Assembly: GCF_900055185.1 (NCBI RefSeq)
Contig: NZ_FIZX01000002.1
Span: 624,586 to 688,585, forward strand
Reading direction: 5' to 3'
Source: Grimontia celer
Lineage (GTDB): Bacteria; Pseudomonadota; Gammaproteobacteria; Enterobacterales; Vibrionaceae
DNA: 64,000 nt
Shown here: positions 26,524 through 35,153 of the stretch, piece after piece
Numbering within the stretch: the first letter of the stretch is position 1
Layout of the letters: each line of letters starts with the position of its first letter
The notes under the pieces: generated by a model
What the model saw: only the letters and a program-made list of their open reading frames with translations
What the model was told of the DNA's origin: nothing
Databases searched by the model: none
Translations under genes and position numbers: made by a program

Positions 26524-27510
26524 ATGTATCATGACGAAATCATCATCGATGGATTGCAGTACTGCCATTGGGACAGAGCGTATTTTGAATCGCTCAAACA
26601 AAGCGGTGTCACTGCGATTCACGTGACCTTGGTGTACCACGAGAATGCACGTGAAACACTGACCCGTTTTGCCGAGTGGAACTTACATTTCGAGCGAAAC
26701 AGCGATCTGATCATGCCTGTTCTGTCCATGGAAGACGTTTTCAAGGCGAAAAGCGAAGGCAAGGTTGGCATCTTTTTCGGTGCCCAGAATTGTTCGCCTA
26801 TCGATGATGAAATTGGCCTGATTGAGGTCATGCGTAAGCTTGGTCTTTTGATCATGCAGTTGACCTATAACAACCAGAGCTTGCTGGCGACGGGTTGTTA
26901 CGAGCAGGAAGACAGCGGTGTGACCCGCTTTGGCAAGCAAGCTATCGCGGAAATGAACCGTGTTGGCATGATTGTCGATATGTCTCATAGCTCTGAGCGT
27001 TCAACGCTGGAAGCGATTGATCTGTCCTCTCGCCCTATCTGTATCAGCCATGCCAACCCGCAGCGTGCACACCCAGCGCTTCGCAATAAGTCGGATGAAG
27101 TGATCCGAGCCTTATGCGAAAGAGGCGGTTTGCTTGGCTTCAGTCTTTACCCTTTCCACCTTCCTGGCGGCAGTGATTGCAGCTTGGAAGACTTTTGTCG
27201 AATGGTCGCCGATACCGCTGAAATGGTGGATGTAGAACGCCTCGCTATTGGTAGTGACCTTTGCCAAAACCAGCCACAAAGTGTTCTCGAATGGATGCGA
27301 AATGGCAGATGGTCGAAAAGCCTCGATTACGGAGAAGGCTCGGCTTCAAACGCTGGCTGGCCTGCGGCTTTGCCGTGGTTCCCGGAGACCAGCGGGCTAA
27401 AAAATATTTATCAGGGATTACGCGAGATTGGATTCAGTGAACAGGAAACGGCAGGGATACTCGGCCGTAACTGGCTCACCTTTTTGGAAGACGGCTTAAG
27501 GTCGGAATAA
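26524..27510 (+). CDS. Membrane-dipeptidase (M19) family protein, atypical metal site
   Basis: A 328-residue TIM-barrel protein of family M19. H155 (V-D-M-S-H) and H176 (I-S-H-A-N-P) match metal ligands, and the C-terminal G-S-D region is kept. The normal N-terminal H-x-D pair is replaced by D-G-L-Q-Y-C, so one metal site is altered. This pattern resembles the subfamily encoded next to dimethylglycine/glycine-betaine catabolic genes in Pseudomonas. It may therefore act in betaine breakdown rather than on dipeptides. The start has AGGG upstream, 22 bases after the dehydrogenase stop. Confidence 0.85.
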   Translation: MYHDEIIIDGLQYCHWDRAYFESLKQSGVTAIHVTLVYHENARETLTRFAEWNLHFERNSDLIMPVLSMEDVFKAKSEGKVGIFFGAQNCSPIDDEIGLIEVMRKLGLLIMQLTYNNQSLLATGCYEQEDSGVTRFGKQAIAEMNRVGMIVDMSHSSERSTLEAIDLSSRPICISHANPQRAHPALRNKSDEVIRALCERGGLLGFSLYPFHLPGGSDCSLEDFCRMVADTAEMVDVERLAIGSDLCQNQPQSVLEWMRNGRWSKSLDYGEGSASNAGWPAALPWFPETSGLKNIYQGLREIGFSEQETAGILGRNWLTFLEDGLRSE

Positions 27511-27602
27511 ATCAAAACATTTCGCGAAGCGGGATAACCGCTCACAAGGAGCAAAGTTTCTGGACGAAGGTTCAGGGGCTAATGACAACGTGGAGACAGA
27601 TG

Positions 27603-29174
27603 ATGTCTGAATTACTCAATGCAGAGAAGACAAGCACTGTAAACAAGGAACAAAGTGTCTGGGTGAAACTGGGTCTTGATAATCCGGTTTTTTGGATGAG
27701 CGGCGGATTTCTCACGCTGTTTGTGGTGATAGCGCTTGTTGATAACAAGCTTCTGTCTTCACTGGTCAATGCTGGCTTCAGTTGGAGCGTGTCCTTCTTT
27801 GGCCCTTACTGGCAGTTGCTACTGCTGGCGACGTTTTTGATTGGTCTGGCCTTGGCATTCAGCCCGGGTACCGGAAAGGTGCGCTTAGGTGCGATGGACA
27901 AGCCTGAGATGGAAGGCTTTAAATGGCTGGCAATCATTCTTTGTACCCTTTTGGCCGGCGGCGGTGTCTTCTGGGCGGCGGCAGAGCCGATTGCTCACTT
28001 CGTTAATCCTCCTCCACTGTATGGCGTGCCTGAAGGCAATATTCAGCGTCAGGCATTTAATGCATTGGCACAATCTTTCATGCACTGGGGTTTCCTTGCC
28101 TGGGCTATCCTCGGCACCCTGACCACTATTGTGCTGATGCACCTCCACTATGACAAAGGGCTACCCCTCAAGCCGCGTACTCTGCTTTACCCGGTATTTG
28201 GTGAGCGTGCAATGACAGGTATGTTTGGTGCCTTGATTGATGCTTGCTGCATCATTGCGGTTGCAGCGGGAACCATTGGCCCGATTGGTTTTCTCGGCTT
28301 GCAAATCAGCTATGCACTGAACGCTTTGTTCGCATTACCTGATGGCTTCACGACCCAATTCATCATTATCCTCTGTGCAATCGCTATCTACACCATCTCA
28401 GCATTGAGTGGCGTCAACCGTGGTATCCAGATCCTGAGTCGTTACAACGTGATTCTGGCTGTAGGCCTCATGGCTTACATCCTTTTGGTTGGCCCGACTG
28501 ATTTCATTATCAATGGTTACCTACAAGGCGTAGGCACCATGGTCGACAACTTCATCCCTATGGCTACCTTCCGCGGTGATATGAGCTGGCTAAGCTGGTG
28601 GACCGTATTCTTCTGGGGCTGGTTCCTGGGCTATGGCCCGATGATGGCCATCTTTATTGCGCGTATCTCCCGTGGCAGAACGATCCGTCAACTGGTCACC
28701 ACGATCAGCATTATTGCGCCGCTTATCACCTGCTTCTGGTTCACCATTGTGGGTGGCTCGGGTCTGGCTTTTGAAATGGCGGAACCTGGCTCGGTCAGTA
28801 AGGCCTTCGAAGGCTTTAACCTGCCGGCGTCACTGCTTGCAATCACTCAGCAACTGCCTTTCCCCATGCTGATTTCCATTCTGTTCCTCATCCTCACCAC
28901 GGTGTTCATTGTTACTACGGGTGACTCCATGACTTACACCATCAGTGTGGTGATTAGCGGCGACCTCAACCCAAATGGTCTGATGCGCACTTTCTGGGGT
29001 GTCATGATGGGGGCTACCGCCATCATTCTTATCTCCCTGGGCTCTGGCGGCGTGTCTGCACTTCAATCCTTCATTGTTATCACTGCGGTACCGGTATCAC
29101 TCATCCTGCTGCCGTCACTGTGGAACGGTCCGAAAATCGCACTGCAAATGGCGAAAGAGCAGGGTTTGGATTGA
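27603..29174 (+). CDS. BCCT family transporter (betaine/carnitine/choline type)
   Basis: A 523-residue inner-membrane carrier with 12 predicted helices. The family signature W-W-T-V-F-F-W-G-W-F-L-G-Y-G-P and the following I-A-R-I-S-R-G-R-T-I-R loop are both present. BCCT carriers import or exchange quaternary ammonium compounds. ATGs at 27582, 27600 and 27603 are possible, and GGAG lies seven bases before 27603. It is probably the uptake step for the compound handled by the preceding dehydrogenase, M19 and Rid proteins. No long osmosensory C-terminal tail is seen, which favours a nutrient over an osmoprotectant role. Confidence 0.93.
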   Translation: MSELLNAEKTSTVNKEQSVWVKLGLDNPVFWMSGGFLTLFVVIALVDNKLLSSLVNAGFSWSVSFFGPYWQLLLLATFLIGLALAFSPGTGKVRLGAMDKPEMEGFKWLAIILCTLLAGGGVFWAAAEPIAHFVNPPPLYGVPEGNIQRQAFNALAQSFMHWGFLAWAILGTLTTIVLMHLHYDKGLPLKPRTLLYPVFGERAMTGMFGALIDACCIIAVAAGTIGPIGFLGLQISYALNALFALPDGFTTQFIIILCAIAIYTISALSGVNRGIQILSRYNVILAVGLMAYILLVGPTDFIINGYLQGVGTMVDNFIPMATFRGDMSWLSWWTVFFWGWFLGYGPMMAIFIARISRGRTIRQLVTTISIIAPLITCFWFTIVGGSGLAFEMAEPGSVSKAFEGFNLPASLLAITQQLPFPMLISILFLILTTVFIVTTGDSMTYTISVVISGDLNPNGLMRTFWGVMMGATAIILISLGSGGVSALQSFIVITAVPVSLILLPSLWNGPKIALQMAKEQGLD

Positions 29175-29206
29175 TGGTCGCGATTAGAAAGTAACGAGGC
29201 AAATAT

Positions 29207-29231
29207 GGGACAGCATGAATAACGCTGTCCC
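29207..29231 (+). other. GGGACAGC hairpin between BCCT and unknown gene
   Basis: Perfect 8-bp stem GGGACAGC/GCTGTCCC with a 9-base loop and no U-tract. It may be a processing or stability element dividing the operon. Confidence 0.4.
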
Positions 29232-29272
29232 CCCAATAATCAACAATGCTAAGCGTTTGTAGGTGTGGCTTC

Positions 29273-30979
29273 ATGAATGCAAAAACTGCTATGGAAAGTG
29301 TCACTATGCTGCGTGATCCAGCTGTGGTGATGGATCCTTATCGATTGGGTGCGATGCACCAAACCCGTCTTAGCTTCGTGCGTAGTTTGTTGAGAAAGAT
29401 GGAGTCTGAGCAGTGGAAAATTGAATGCGTTCAGTGGGACATTGCTGCAGAAGGGTTTGGTACAGCGGTCTATGAGCTGCTGACGCCAAATGGGGTTTAT
29501 CAACTTGTCGTTTTTTCAACGGCTATTGCTGATGAAGAGCGCAATGATCGTGTCATTGCGGAAAAGTGGGATGTGACCATGGCGCTGGTCAAGGGACGGG
29601 TTGATCAGAGAGAGCTGGATCGCTTGCGTCAAAATGTGCCGCTGCAGGAAGCTGGCAGAAATACCACGCAAGTGCTGGTTTTATCCCGTGCCAACAAGAG
29701 CGTGCGTGTGTTTGAGCATCTGATCGATGCGTTGTCGGTTGGGCAACAACCCAATGCTCAGGAAATCGCAAATGTGGGGTACATCCTCCGTACAACTGCT
29801 GTTTATGGGAATGGTAAATTTGGGATTGCGGACTTTGAAACGCTGAATGAAAACCCGGATTTCCGTCTCTCATTCAGTGCGCAAATGTGTGCGGTTTATA
29901 TGCTTCGCGAATTCAGTCTGGACTGGGTTCATTTTTTGGCGAAGCAAAAAGGCGGCGTTCATGCGACTACCTTGTCACCTGAGTTACAGCGCTATATCGG
30001 TGTGGGCAATGCCACGGGTTTGGGCATGGCACCTTACCTTATTCGCCATCCAAGAGTGGTAGATAATTGGTTGACTCACCGGGAAATGGCTTTGGCGGCA
30101 GTGTCGCAGCAATCAGTCTGCGGAAAGAGCGCGGTGAGGGTGTTGTCTCTGTTACACAAGGCCAGAAAACACCTGAAAGAAGTGGTGACCATTGACGCGC
30201 ATCAGAAAGGCTTAAACGCTCAGAGTGTGGATGAACTTCCTTCCCTGGAGCAGGACATTGTGATGCTTTCCAGCGATGGGTCATATTGGGTTGATGCCAT
30301 TTCTACGGCGGAAAAATACTCTTTCGAAACACAGGAAATTCTGGTCACTTGTTTACTCGAAACATTCCCAGACATTGTCGATCCTTTTTGCAATGAAATG
30401 AATGCAGATGAATCTTTGTCACTGACACCGGGCATTAAAGTGTCGACCATGATTTCTCTGCTGGAAACGCGTTATCGCTGGGCATTGGAAATAGATTTTT
30501 CTAAAGCAGATAATCAGTACTGGTTTTGGTACCGCTCACAGGATAAAGAAGAGCCTCGCATGGCGGTGCGCGGTGAAGAACCCGGGGAAGAAAAAGAGCT
30601 GGGGCTTGATGTCGGCAGGCAGGCTTCAAGATTCTACCACTCGCTAAAACAAGTGGATTCAACCACATCACTGGCTGAGTTCCTGCTGGAAAATACGCGT
30701 TTCAGAATGATTGCCCGTCGTATTTGGACGCTTGGCAATTGCCCCATGGGGGATATTCAAATCAATGTACTGGCGAAAAATGTCCTGCCCATGCACCTGC
30801 TTCGCTGCAAGCTTTCGATGTTTGGAGCGACTAAGTTCGATCCCCGCTCTGACCGCTGGGTGAGAGTGACCTTGTTCCAAGGTGCTCCAATTTTTGCAGA
30901 GTTGGGTAATAGTGCAGACACTGACTCTTGGCTGTTTCCTGTCTTAACCTCGTCTTCAGAGCAAAGGGAGGCGCTATGA
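29273..30979 (+). CDS. Protein of unknown function, operon with BCCT transporter
   Basis: A 568-residue soluble protein that I do not recognise. No signal peptide or membrane segment is visible and the composition is that of an ordinary cytoplasmic enzyme. Notable stretches are a D-P-Y-R-L-G segment near the N-terminus, I-G-V-G-N-A-T-G-L-G-M-A-P near the middle and G-D-I-Q-I-N-V-L-A-K-N near the end, which look like conserved catalytic or binding loops. The ATG at 29273 follows TAGGTG. It overlaps the next gene by four bases (ATGA), so the two form a coupled pair probably acting together. Their position behind the catabolic operon suggests a novel enzyme for a nitrogenous compound. Confidence 0.7.
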   Translation: MNAKTAMESVTMLRDPAVVMDPYRLGAMHQTRLSFVRSLLRKMESEQWKIECVQWDIAAEGFGTAVYELLTPNGVYQLVVFSTAIADEERNDRVIAEKWDVTMALVKGRVDQRELDRLRQNVPLQEAGRNTTQVLVLSRANKSVRVFEHLIDALSVGQQPNAQEIANVGYILRTTAVYGNGKFGIADFETLNENPDFRLSFSAQMCAVYMLREFSLDWVHFLAKQKGGVHATTLSPELQRYIGVGNATGLGMAPYLIRHPRVVDNWLTHREMALAAVSQQSVCGKSAVRVLSLLHKARKHLKEVVTIDAHQKGLNAQSVDELPSLEQDIVMLSSDGSYWVDAISTAEKYSFETQEILVTCLLETFPDIVDPFCNEMNADESLSLTPGIKVSTMISLLETRYRWALEIDFSKADNQYWFWYRSQDKEEPRMAVRGEEPGEEKELGLDVGRQASRFYHSLKQVDSTTSLAEFLLENTRFRMIARRIWTLGNCPMGDIQINVLAKNVLPMHLLRCKLSMFGATKFDPRSDRWVRVTLFQGAPIFAELGNSADTDSWLFPVLTSSSEQREAL

Positions 30980-31689
30980 TCCAGGTCTCTCACAACGAAT
31001 TGGTGGGGCTATGCACTAAGGCCTTTGATGCGTTAAACCACCCCCATGGTGAATCAGATACCATCGCAGAAACTGTGGTTGATCTGGAAATGGCAGGGTT
31101 GAGTGGCGTTTCGATGTTTGTCGAGGCTTTACCTACCCTAGATGAAGAGCAAGAAGCGCGTGCTCCGCGGTGCGATATCATCGATGGCAATATCCTCGTG
31201 AGCCTTCATGGTGGCAGTTTGTTTTGTCACTTGCCCGCTTTGATTGATGTGGCAGTTGAAAGGTTAATTGGCTTCCCACGGGTGTCGATGTCAGTCAAAG
31301 ATTGCCGCAATCGTTGGCTGGCATTTGGTGAGCTTCTTAAACTGGCAGGAAAAGGGCTATCAGTGCGTGTTTGCTGGCACAGGAATGACTCGCCGGATGA
31401 TATCGAGTGCATTCTGAATGCGGGTTCCCGATATCCTGATATTTACCTTCAAAAGGATCTGGGTCTCGAGGAAAACAGCATGCAGATAGAATTAAGCTTG
31501 GCTCCATTTTCTGCCTCGAACAGTGCATCAGTGCCAACGATTTCCGGCCATGAACAAAATGAAGCGGCAAGTGCCGCATGGGAGCAGGGAATTAGAATTC
31601 GCCTGAGTAATTGGGAGGCGTTAAAACACTACGCATCAAGGCTGCTGGTTGAAGACAGTGAGCGCTCAATGCGAGGTGCGGGTGAATAA
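30976..31689 (+). CDS. Protein of unknown function, partner of the preceding gene
   Basis: A 237-residue cytoplasmic protein with no domain I recognise. GGGAGG stands just before the ATG, whose bases overlap the stop codon of the 568-residue protein, a strong sign of a stoichiometric complex. It has alternating helices and strands and an N-terminal H-P-H-G-E-S-D-T-I-A-E motif. The frame runs 16 codons further upstream but inside the previous gene. It is the last gene of the BCCT operon, ending directly at a palindromic terminator. Confidence 0.68.
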   Translation: MIQVSHNELVGLCTKAFDALNHPHGESDTIAETVVDLEMAGLSGVSMFVEALPTLDEEQEARAPRCDIIDGNILVSLHGGSLFCHLPALIDVAVERLIGFPRVSMSVKDCRNRWLAFGELLKLAGKGLSVRVCWHRNDSPDDIECILNAGSRYPDIYLQKDLGLEENSMQIELSLAPFSASNSASVPTISGHEQNEAASAAWEQGIRIRLSNWEALKHYASRLLVEDSERSMRGAGE

Positions 31690-31721
31690 AATTACCCCGA
31701 TGAAAACATCGGGGTAATTTT
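31688..31721. terminator. Bidirectional intrinsic terminator
   Basis: AAAATTACCCCGATG and its exact complement around a loop of four A. It overlaps the upstream stop codon and ends two bases before the convergent gene. Confidence 0.9.
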
Positions 31722-31723
31722 AA

Positions 31724-33277
31724 TTACCGCAGAATCCAAGCGTCTTGCCAGTTGGTACCGACACCCGGCTCATAGGCGCTTGGGGTTGCACCGCACCAAA
31801 GGTTATAAGGCCAAGACTTACATTCGTACGTTGAACCGCCATTAGTGACAATATCGCCGGCCGAATATGAAGTGCCTGCCACATAGCTGTCCGAGCCAAC
31901 CGGCGGCTCTGGTGTCACTGGTGGTTCAGGCTCAACCGGCGGTTGTACTGGAGGCTCAACAGGATTGACTGGGCCACAGTCAGCAATGCCAACTTCTTCC
32001 CAGACACCCCATTGGCCGCTGGTGGATGGATGCTCACCTTGTGTCCACCACTTGGCCCGCCAAAGTTTTCCTCCCCAAGTGACAGTGTCTCCCGGGAGAT
32101 AAACATTGCCATCTTGCCAATCGGTTGGGCAAAAGCCCGTTGAGTCTTTGGCCGTGGCTGAAACATTAGCCGTGTAAACCGTCGTGGTTTTATCAATTTC
32201 AAAACTCAAAGCGGCAGAAGCAGTTCCTGCTTTCGTGGCACCGAATTCAATCGAGACCTGACACACATCGTTACCCAGAAGAGTGGATTGAGAACATCGG
32301 TCGTTAGAGATAACTGGCTGCGTCGCTACGCCGGAACCTGTCACGCTCAGGCGATCAATTGTGATTGGCGCGAACCCGGTATTTGCAATCGTGAATGTGT
32401 GTTGCTTCGGTTCGCCAACAATAAAGTCTGCCAGTACTTCATTTTCTTTATAGGTGATATGTACCTTGTCACTGCCACCATGCACGATGCCATCCACAAA
32501 TTGACGCAGTGCAGCGATATCACTGTAAACGCCGTATTTGTTCGGACGCGCACACCCGACGCCCCAACTGACAATACCGAGCTGTGTAGTGACACCACCA
32601 CGGTTGATAACAATCGGGCCACCGCTGTCACCCTGACACGAGTCAATGCCACCTTGCGGCACGCCCGCACAGAATGAGACATCGCCCACTGCTGTGTAAC
32701 TGCCACCCGCCTGACGACAGGCTGCGTCAGAAACCAAAGGCACGTCCACTTCCTGCAATACTGTCGGTGAGCTGCCACCTTCAGAGGTTCGGCCCAGTCC
32801 TGCAACGGTCAGTAAATCACCGTCAGACACATACTGGTAAAGCGACCCATCAGCAATTTCAACCGGCGTTACTCCCGCAGGCACGCTGGCCAGTTTAAGC
32901 AAGGCAATATCATTGGCCAGATTGCGGGTGTTGAAATTGGGGTGGATATAGATCTCTGAAACATTAACCCGCACACCATCAGTGCCGTTGTAGCGGTAGC
33001 CGCCTATCTTAACGGCGATGTGATTTGGGGCATCGGTGTCAACACAATGCGCGGCAGTCAGGACAAAGCCATCACCGATATAGCTGGCACCACAGAACGA
33101 ACGGTTACTGTTCGAATTCACAATCTGGGTATAGAACTTCCACTCCGCTGGGTTGGCATCCACACCACCGACGATACGTGGCGATACTTCAGCAGGATTT
33201 TGATTGATCGTCTCAGCAGCGAATAGACAAGGTGACATCAATGTCATGGCAAGCGCCATTGTTATTTTGTTTTTCAA
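31724..33277 (-). CDS. Secreted trypsin-like serine protease with two chitin-binding modules
   Basis: A 517-residue S1A protease. After the signal peptide, zymogen cleavage would occur at R34-I35 (I-V-G-G). The catalytic triad is H77, D123 and S218, and D212 at the base of the S1 pocket predicts cleavage after Lys/Arg. Residues ~265-385 are an Ig-like domain. A CBM5/12-type module with W-W-T-Q-G-E-H-P lies at ~388-435, a Pro/Glu/Val linker at ~438-461, and a second chitin-binding-like module at ~462-517. Unlike the Ves proteases of V. cholerae it has no GlyGly-CTERM tail. The start is TTG, chosen because AAGGAG is six bases upstream. An ATG lies at 33259. Probably acts on protein-coated chitin. 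Confidence 0.92.
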   Translation of the reverse strand: MKNKITMALAMTLMSPCLFAAETINQNPAEVSPRIVGGVDANPAEWKFYTQIVNSNSNRSFCGASYIGDGFVLTAAHCVDTDAPNHIAVKIGGYRYNGTDGVRVNVSEIYIHPNFNTRNLANDIALLKLASVPAGVTPVEIADGSLYQYVSDGDLLTVAGLGRTSEGGSSPTVLQEVDVPLVSDAACRQAGGSYTAVGDVSFCAGVPQGGIDSCQGDSGGPIVINRGGVTTQLGIVSWGVGCARPNKYGVYSDIAALRQFVDGIVHGGSDKVHITYKENEVLADFIVGEPKQHTFTIANTGFAPITIDRLSVTGSGVATQPVISNDRCSQSTLLGNDVCQVSIEFGATKAGTASAALSFEIDKTTTVYTANVSATAKDSTGFCPTDWQDGNVYLPGDTVTWGGKLWRAKWWTQGEHPSTSGQWGVWEEVGIADCGPVNPVEPPVQPPVEPEPPVTPEPPVGSDSYVAGTSYSAGDIVTNGGSTYECKSWPYNLWCGATPSAYEPGVGTNWQDAWILR

Positions 33278-33445
33278 TGTTTGCTCCTTGATTTACAAAG
33301 CGAGCGTTATGCTCCCCTAAAAGGAAGCAATGCCCTTTTCTTGCTAACAAGTTGCAATGTAAGAGTCTTTTTTATTTGCGAGTGACTCTTAATTTTCGCT
33401 ATTGATTGGTATTGCAAATTTCGTGATAAGGAGAGGAATCGTCAA

Positions 33446-33514
33446 ATGAAAATCAAATTATCACTTGCGAAAGCGGAAGGATTTTCAGGAGAACTGGGAC
33501 AGAAATACGAATAA
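33446..33514 (+). CDS. Possible 22-residue small ORF
   Basis: An ATG with AGAGG upstream opens a 22-codon frame in the 275-base gap between the protease and efpL. The short product (starting MKIKLSLAK) has no recognised similarity and no downstream plus-strand gene. Little else is seen in the gap except the efpL terminator. Confidence 0.12.
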   Translation: MKIKLSLAKAEGFSGELGQKYE

Positions 33515-33536
33515 AAAAGCCCCGGGAGGGGCTTTC
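33513..33536 (-). terminator. Intrinsic terminator after efpL
   Basis: On the minus strand AGCCCC-TCCC-GGGGCT is followed by T6. Confidence 0.88.
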
Positions 33537-33552
33537 GGAAACGCGGTAAGAA

Positions 33553-34128
33553 TTATTTGGAATCTACGCGGTTCATGAATTTGTGCTCTGCGGTATTAAC
33601 GCGGATTTTGTCACCAGGTGCCACGTATTCTGGTACCTGAACAACCAGACCTGTGGTCAGTGTTGCTGGCTTGGTACGTGCGCTTGCGGACGCACCTTTG
33701 ATAGAAGGTGAAGTCTCGGTGATGACCAGATCTACTGCAGAAGGTAATTCCAGAGCCACAGGTTTACCGCTCACAGCCAGTACCTGAATGCCTTTGGTTT
33801 CTTCTGTGATGAACAGTAGTTCTTCTTCGATATCATCTTTGTTGAAGTGGTAAGGCGTGTAGTCTTCAGAATCCATGAACACGTACTCGCTGCCATCCAC
33901 ATAAGAGAAGTCAGCTGGGTGACGGCTGAAATCCGCCAGGGTAATCAAGTCGTCTGCTTTGAAGCTTTCGTCAACTTTTGCGCCGGTTGCTACATCATAT
34001 AAACGCATACGGAAAAGGCTGTTGCCCGCACGGCCGCTCGGGGTCAGCTTAGCAATGTCTTTAACTGCCAGTACTTTACCGTTGTGTTCGATAACGGCGT
34101 TCTTTTTAATTTCACTTGCCTTTGGCAT
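33553..34128 (-). CDS. efpL: Elongation factor P-like protein EfpL (YeiP)
   Basis: A 191-residue three-domain EF-P paralogue that binds ribosomes stalled on proline-rich or other difficult sequences. The tip of the first domain reads [10 protein letters not shown] with arginine at position 33, the unmodified residue typical of EfpL, where EF-P has a modified lysine. OB domains follow, with the C-terminal G-D-K-I-R-V-N-T motif. The ATG at 34128 fits the family start. A GTG six bases upstream is less likely. It is a single gene with its own terminator. Confidence 0.95.
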   Translation of the reverse strand: MPKASEIKKNAVIEHNGKVLAVKDIAKLTPSGRAGNSLFRMRLYDVATGAKVDESFKADDLITLADFSRHPADFSYVDGSEYVFMDSEDYTPYHFNKDDIEEELLFITEETKGIQVLAVSGKPVALELPSAVDLVITETSPSIKGASASARTKPATLTTGLVVQVPEYVAPGDKIRVNTAEHKFMNRVDSK

Positions 34129-34279
34129 GGTCACTGTTCCAGTTGAATAACTGATGCGAAAAATATCACGAATCTTATTTTTGGCAAGGGACTGAATGTA
34201 TCATTGGTGCAGAAATAGAAGCACTCTAAGCTTGGTGATCTACCCTTGAGGCCCATTCAGGAACGGAATAGCAGGAACA

Positions 34280-34813
34280 ATGATTAAACAACTCGATACC
34301 AAAGTGGTTTACCAGAACAAATGGATGACGGTTCGTGAAGACAAGATCCTTCGCCCAAGCGGTGCTGAAGGTATTTATGGTGTGGTGGATAAGCCTGATT
34401 GCGCCGTGATAATGGCGATTGATAATGGACAGATTCACCTAGTCCAGCAGTTTCGCTATACCGTCCAAAAGCGTTGTTGGGAGTTGCCGCAAGGCGCGTG
34501 GGAATCTCGTCCGGATGCTGATCATCTTGAATTGGCAAAAGGTGAGCTTCGTGAAGAAACGGGAATGGATGCCAAAGAGATGGTTTATGTCGGCGCGCAT
34601 TACATTGCCTATGGGTTTTTAAATCAAACCTGCCACATTTATCTTGCAAGCGGTTTGACTGATGTGGGCAAGTCGCTGGATGCGGAAGAAGAAGACCTGA
34701 TTTCGCATCCTTTTCCTGTTGAGGAGTTTGAGCGCATGATCGTAGACGGGGAGATAAAGGATAACGTCACGGTTGCTGCTTATGGGTTAGCAAAACTGAA
34801 AAAACTGGTTTGA
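34280..34813 (+). CDS. NUDIX hydrolase (ADP-ribose/NDP-sugar pyrophosphatase type)
   Basis: A 177-residue Nudix hydrolase that splits nucleoside diphosphates linked to another moiety. The Nudix helix has the catalytic glutamates E89, E92 and E93 in G-E-L-R-E-E-T-G-M. The arginine usually preceding them is glycine (G88), a mild departure from the consensus. The N-terminal half resembles ADP-ribose pyrophosphatases. AGGA lies before the start. It stands alone, divergent from efpL. Confidence 0.9.
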   Translation: MIKQLDTKVVYQNKWMTVREDKILRPSGAEGIYGVVDKPDCAVIMAIDNGQIHLVQQFRYTVQKRCWELPQGAWESRPDADHLELAKGELREETGMDAKEMVYVGAHYIAYGFLNQTCHIYLASGLTDVGKSLDAEEEDLISHPFPVEEFERMIVDGEIKDNVTVAAYGLAKLKKLV

Positions 34814-34888
34814 GTTCTGGTTTTATCGAAAAAATGATGTCGATCACTAACTGATTGAAAAATAAAGACTGTAAAATCCTGATAACGA

Positions 34889-34930
34889 CAGATAAATGAC
34901 GCAATCATTGATTTTTGCGTCATTTATCTG
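34889..34930. repeat. Perfect 16-bp inverted repeat
   Basis: CAGATAAATGACGCAA (34889-34904) and its exact complement (34915-34930) enclose a 10-base loop. There is no U-tract, so it is a hairpin or protein-binding dyad rather than a standard terminator. The rest of the gap 34814-35153 shows nothing else clear. Confidence 0.7.
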
Positions 34931-35153
34931 ACTTGCAATGAGATATGCCTCTGAGAGCGCTAAAAACCCTACTTTCTGCTTTCCAAATTGCTATTTTATC
35001 CCACCTGTCGCACGTATAATGCCGGTAAAAGTACACTGTAATTCAACGAGCATTCCCACCGCTTTTTGAATCCAAAAAATCACGGATGGTTTGTCACCCA
35101 ACGGATGCAGTTTTACGGCGTTGAGCCGGTAACGATTTTCTGGAATATGCGAA

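Noticed and set aside
29202..29222. Five-codon ORF within the hairpin before the unknown gene
   Set aside because: Too short to judge and without a proper leader-peptide signature.
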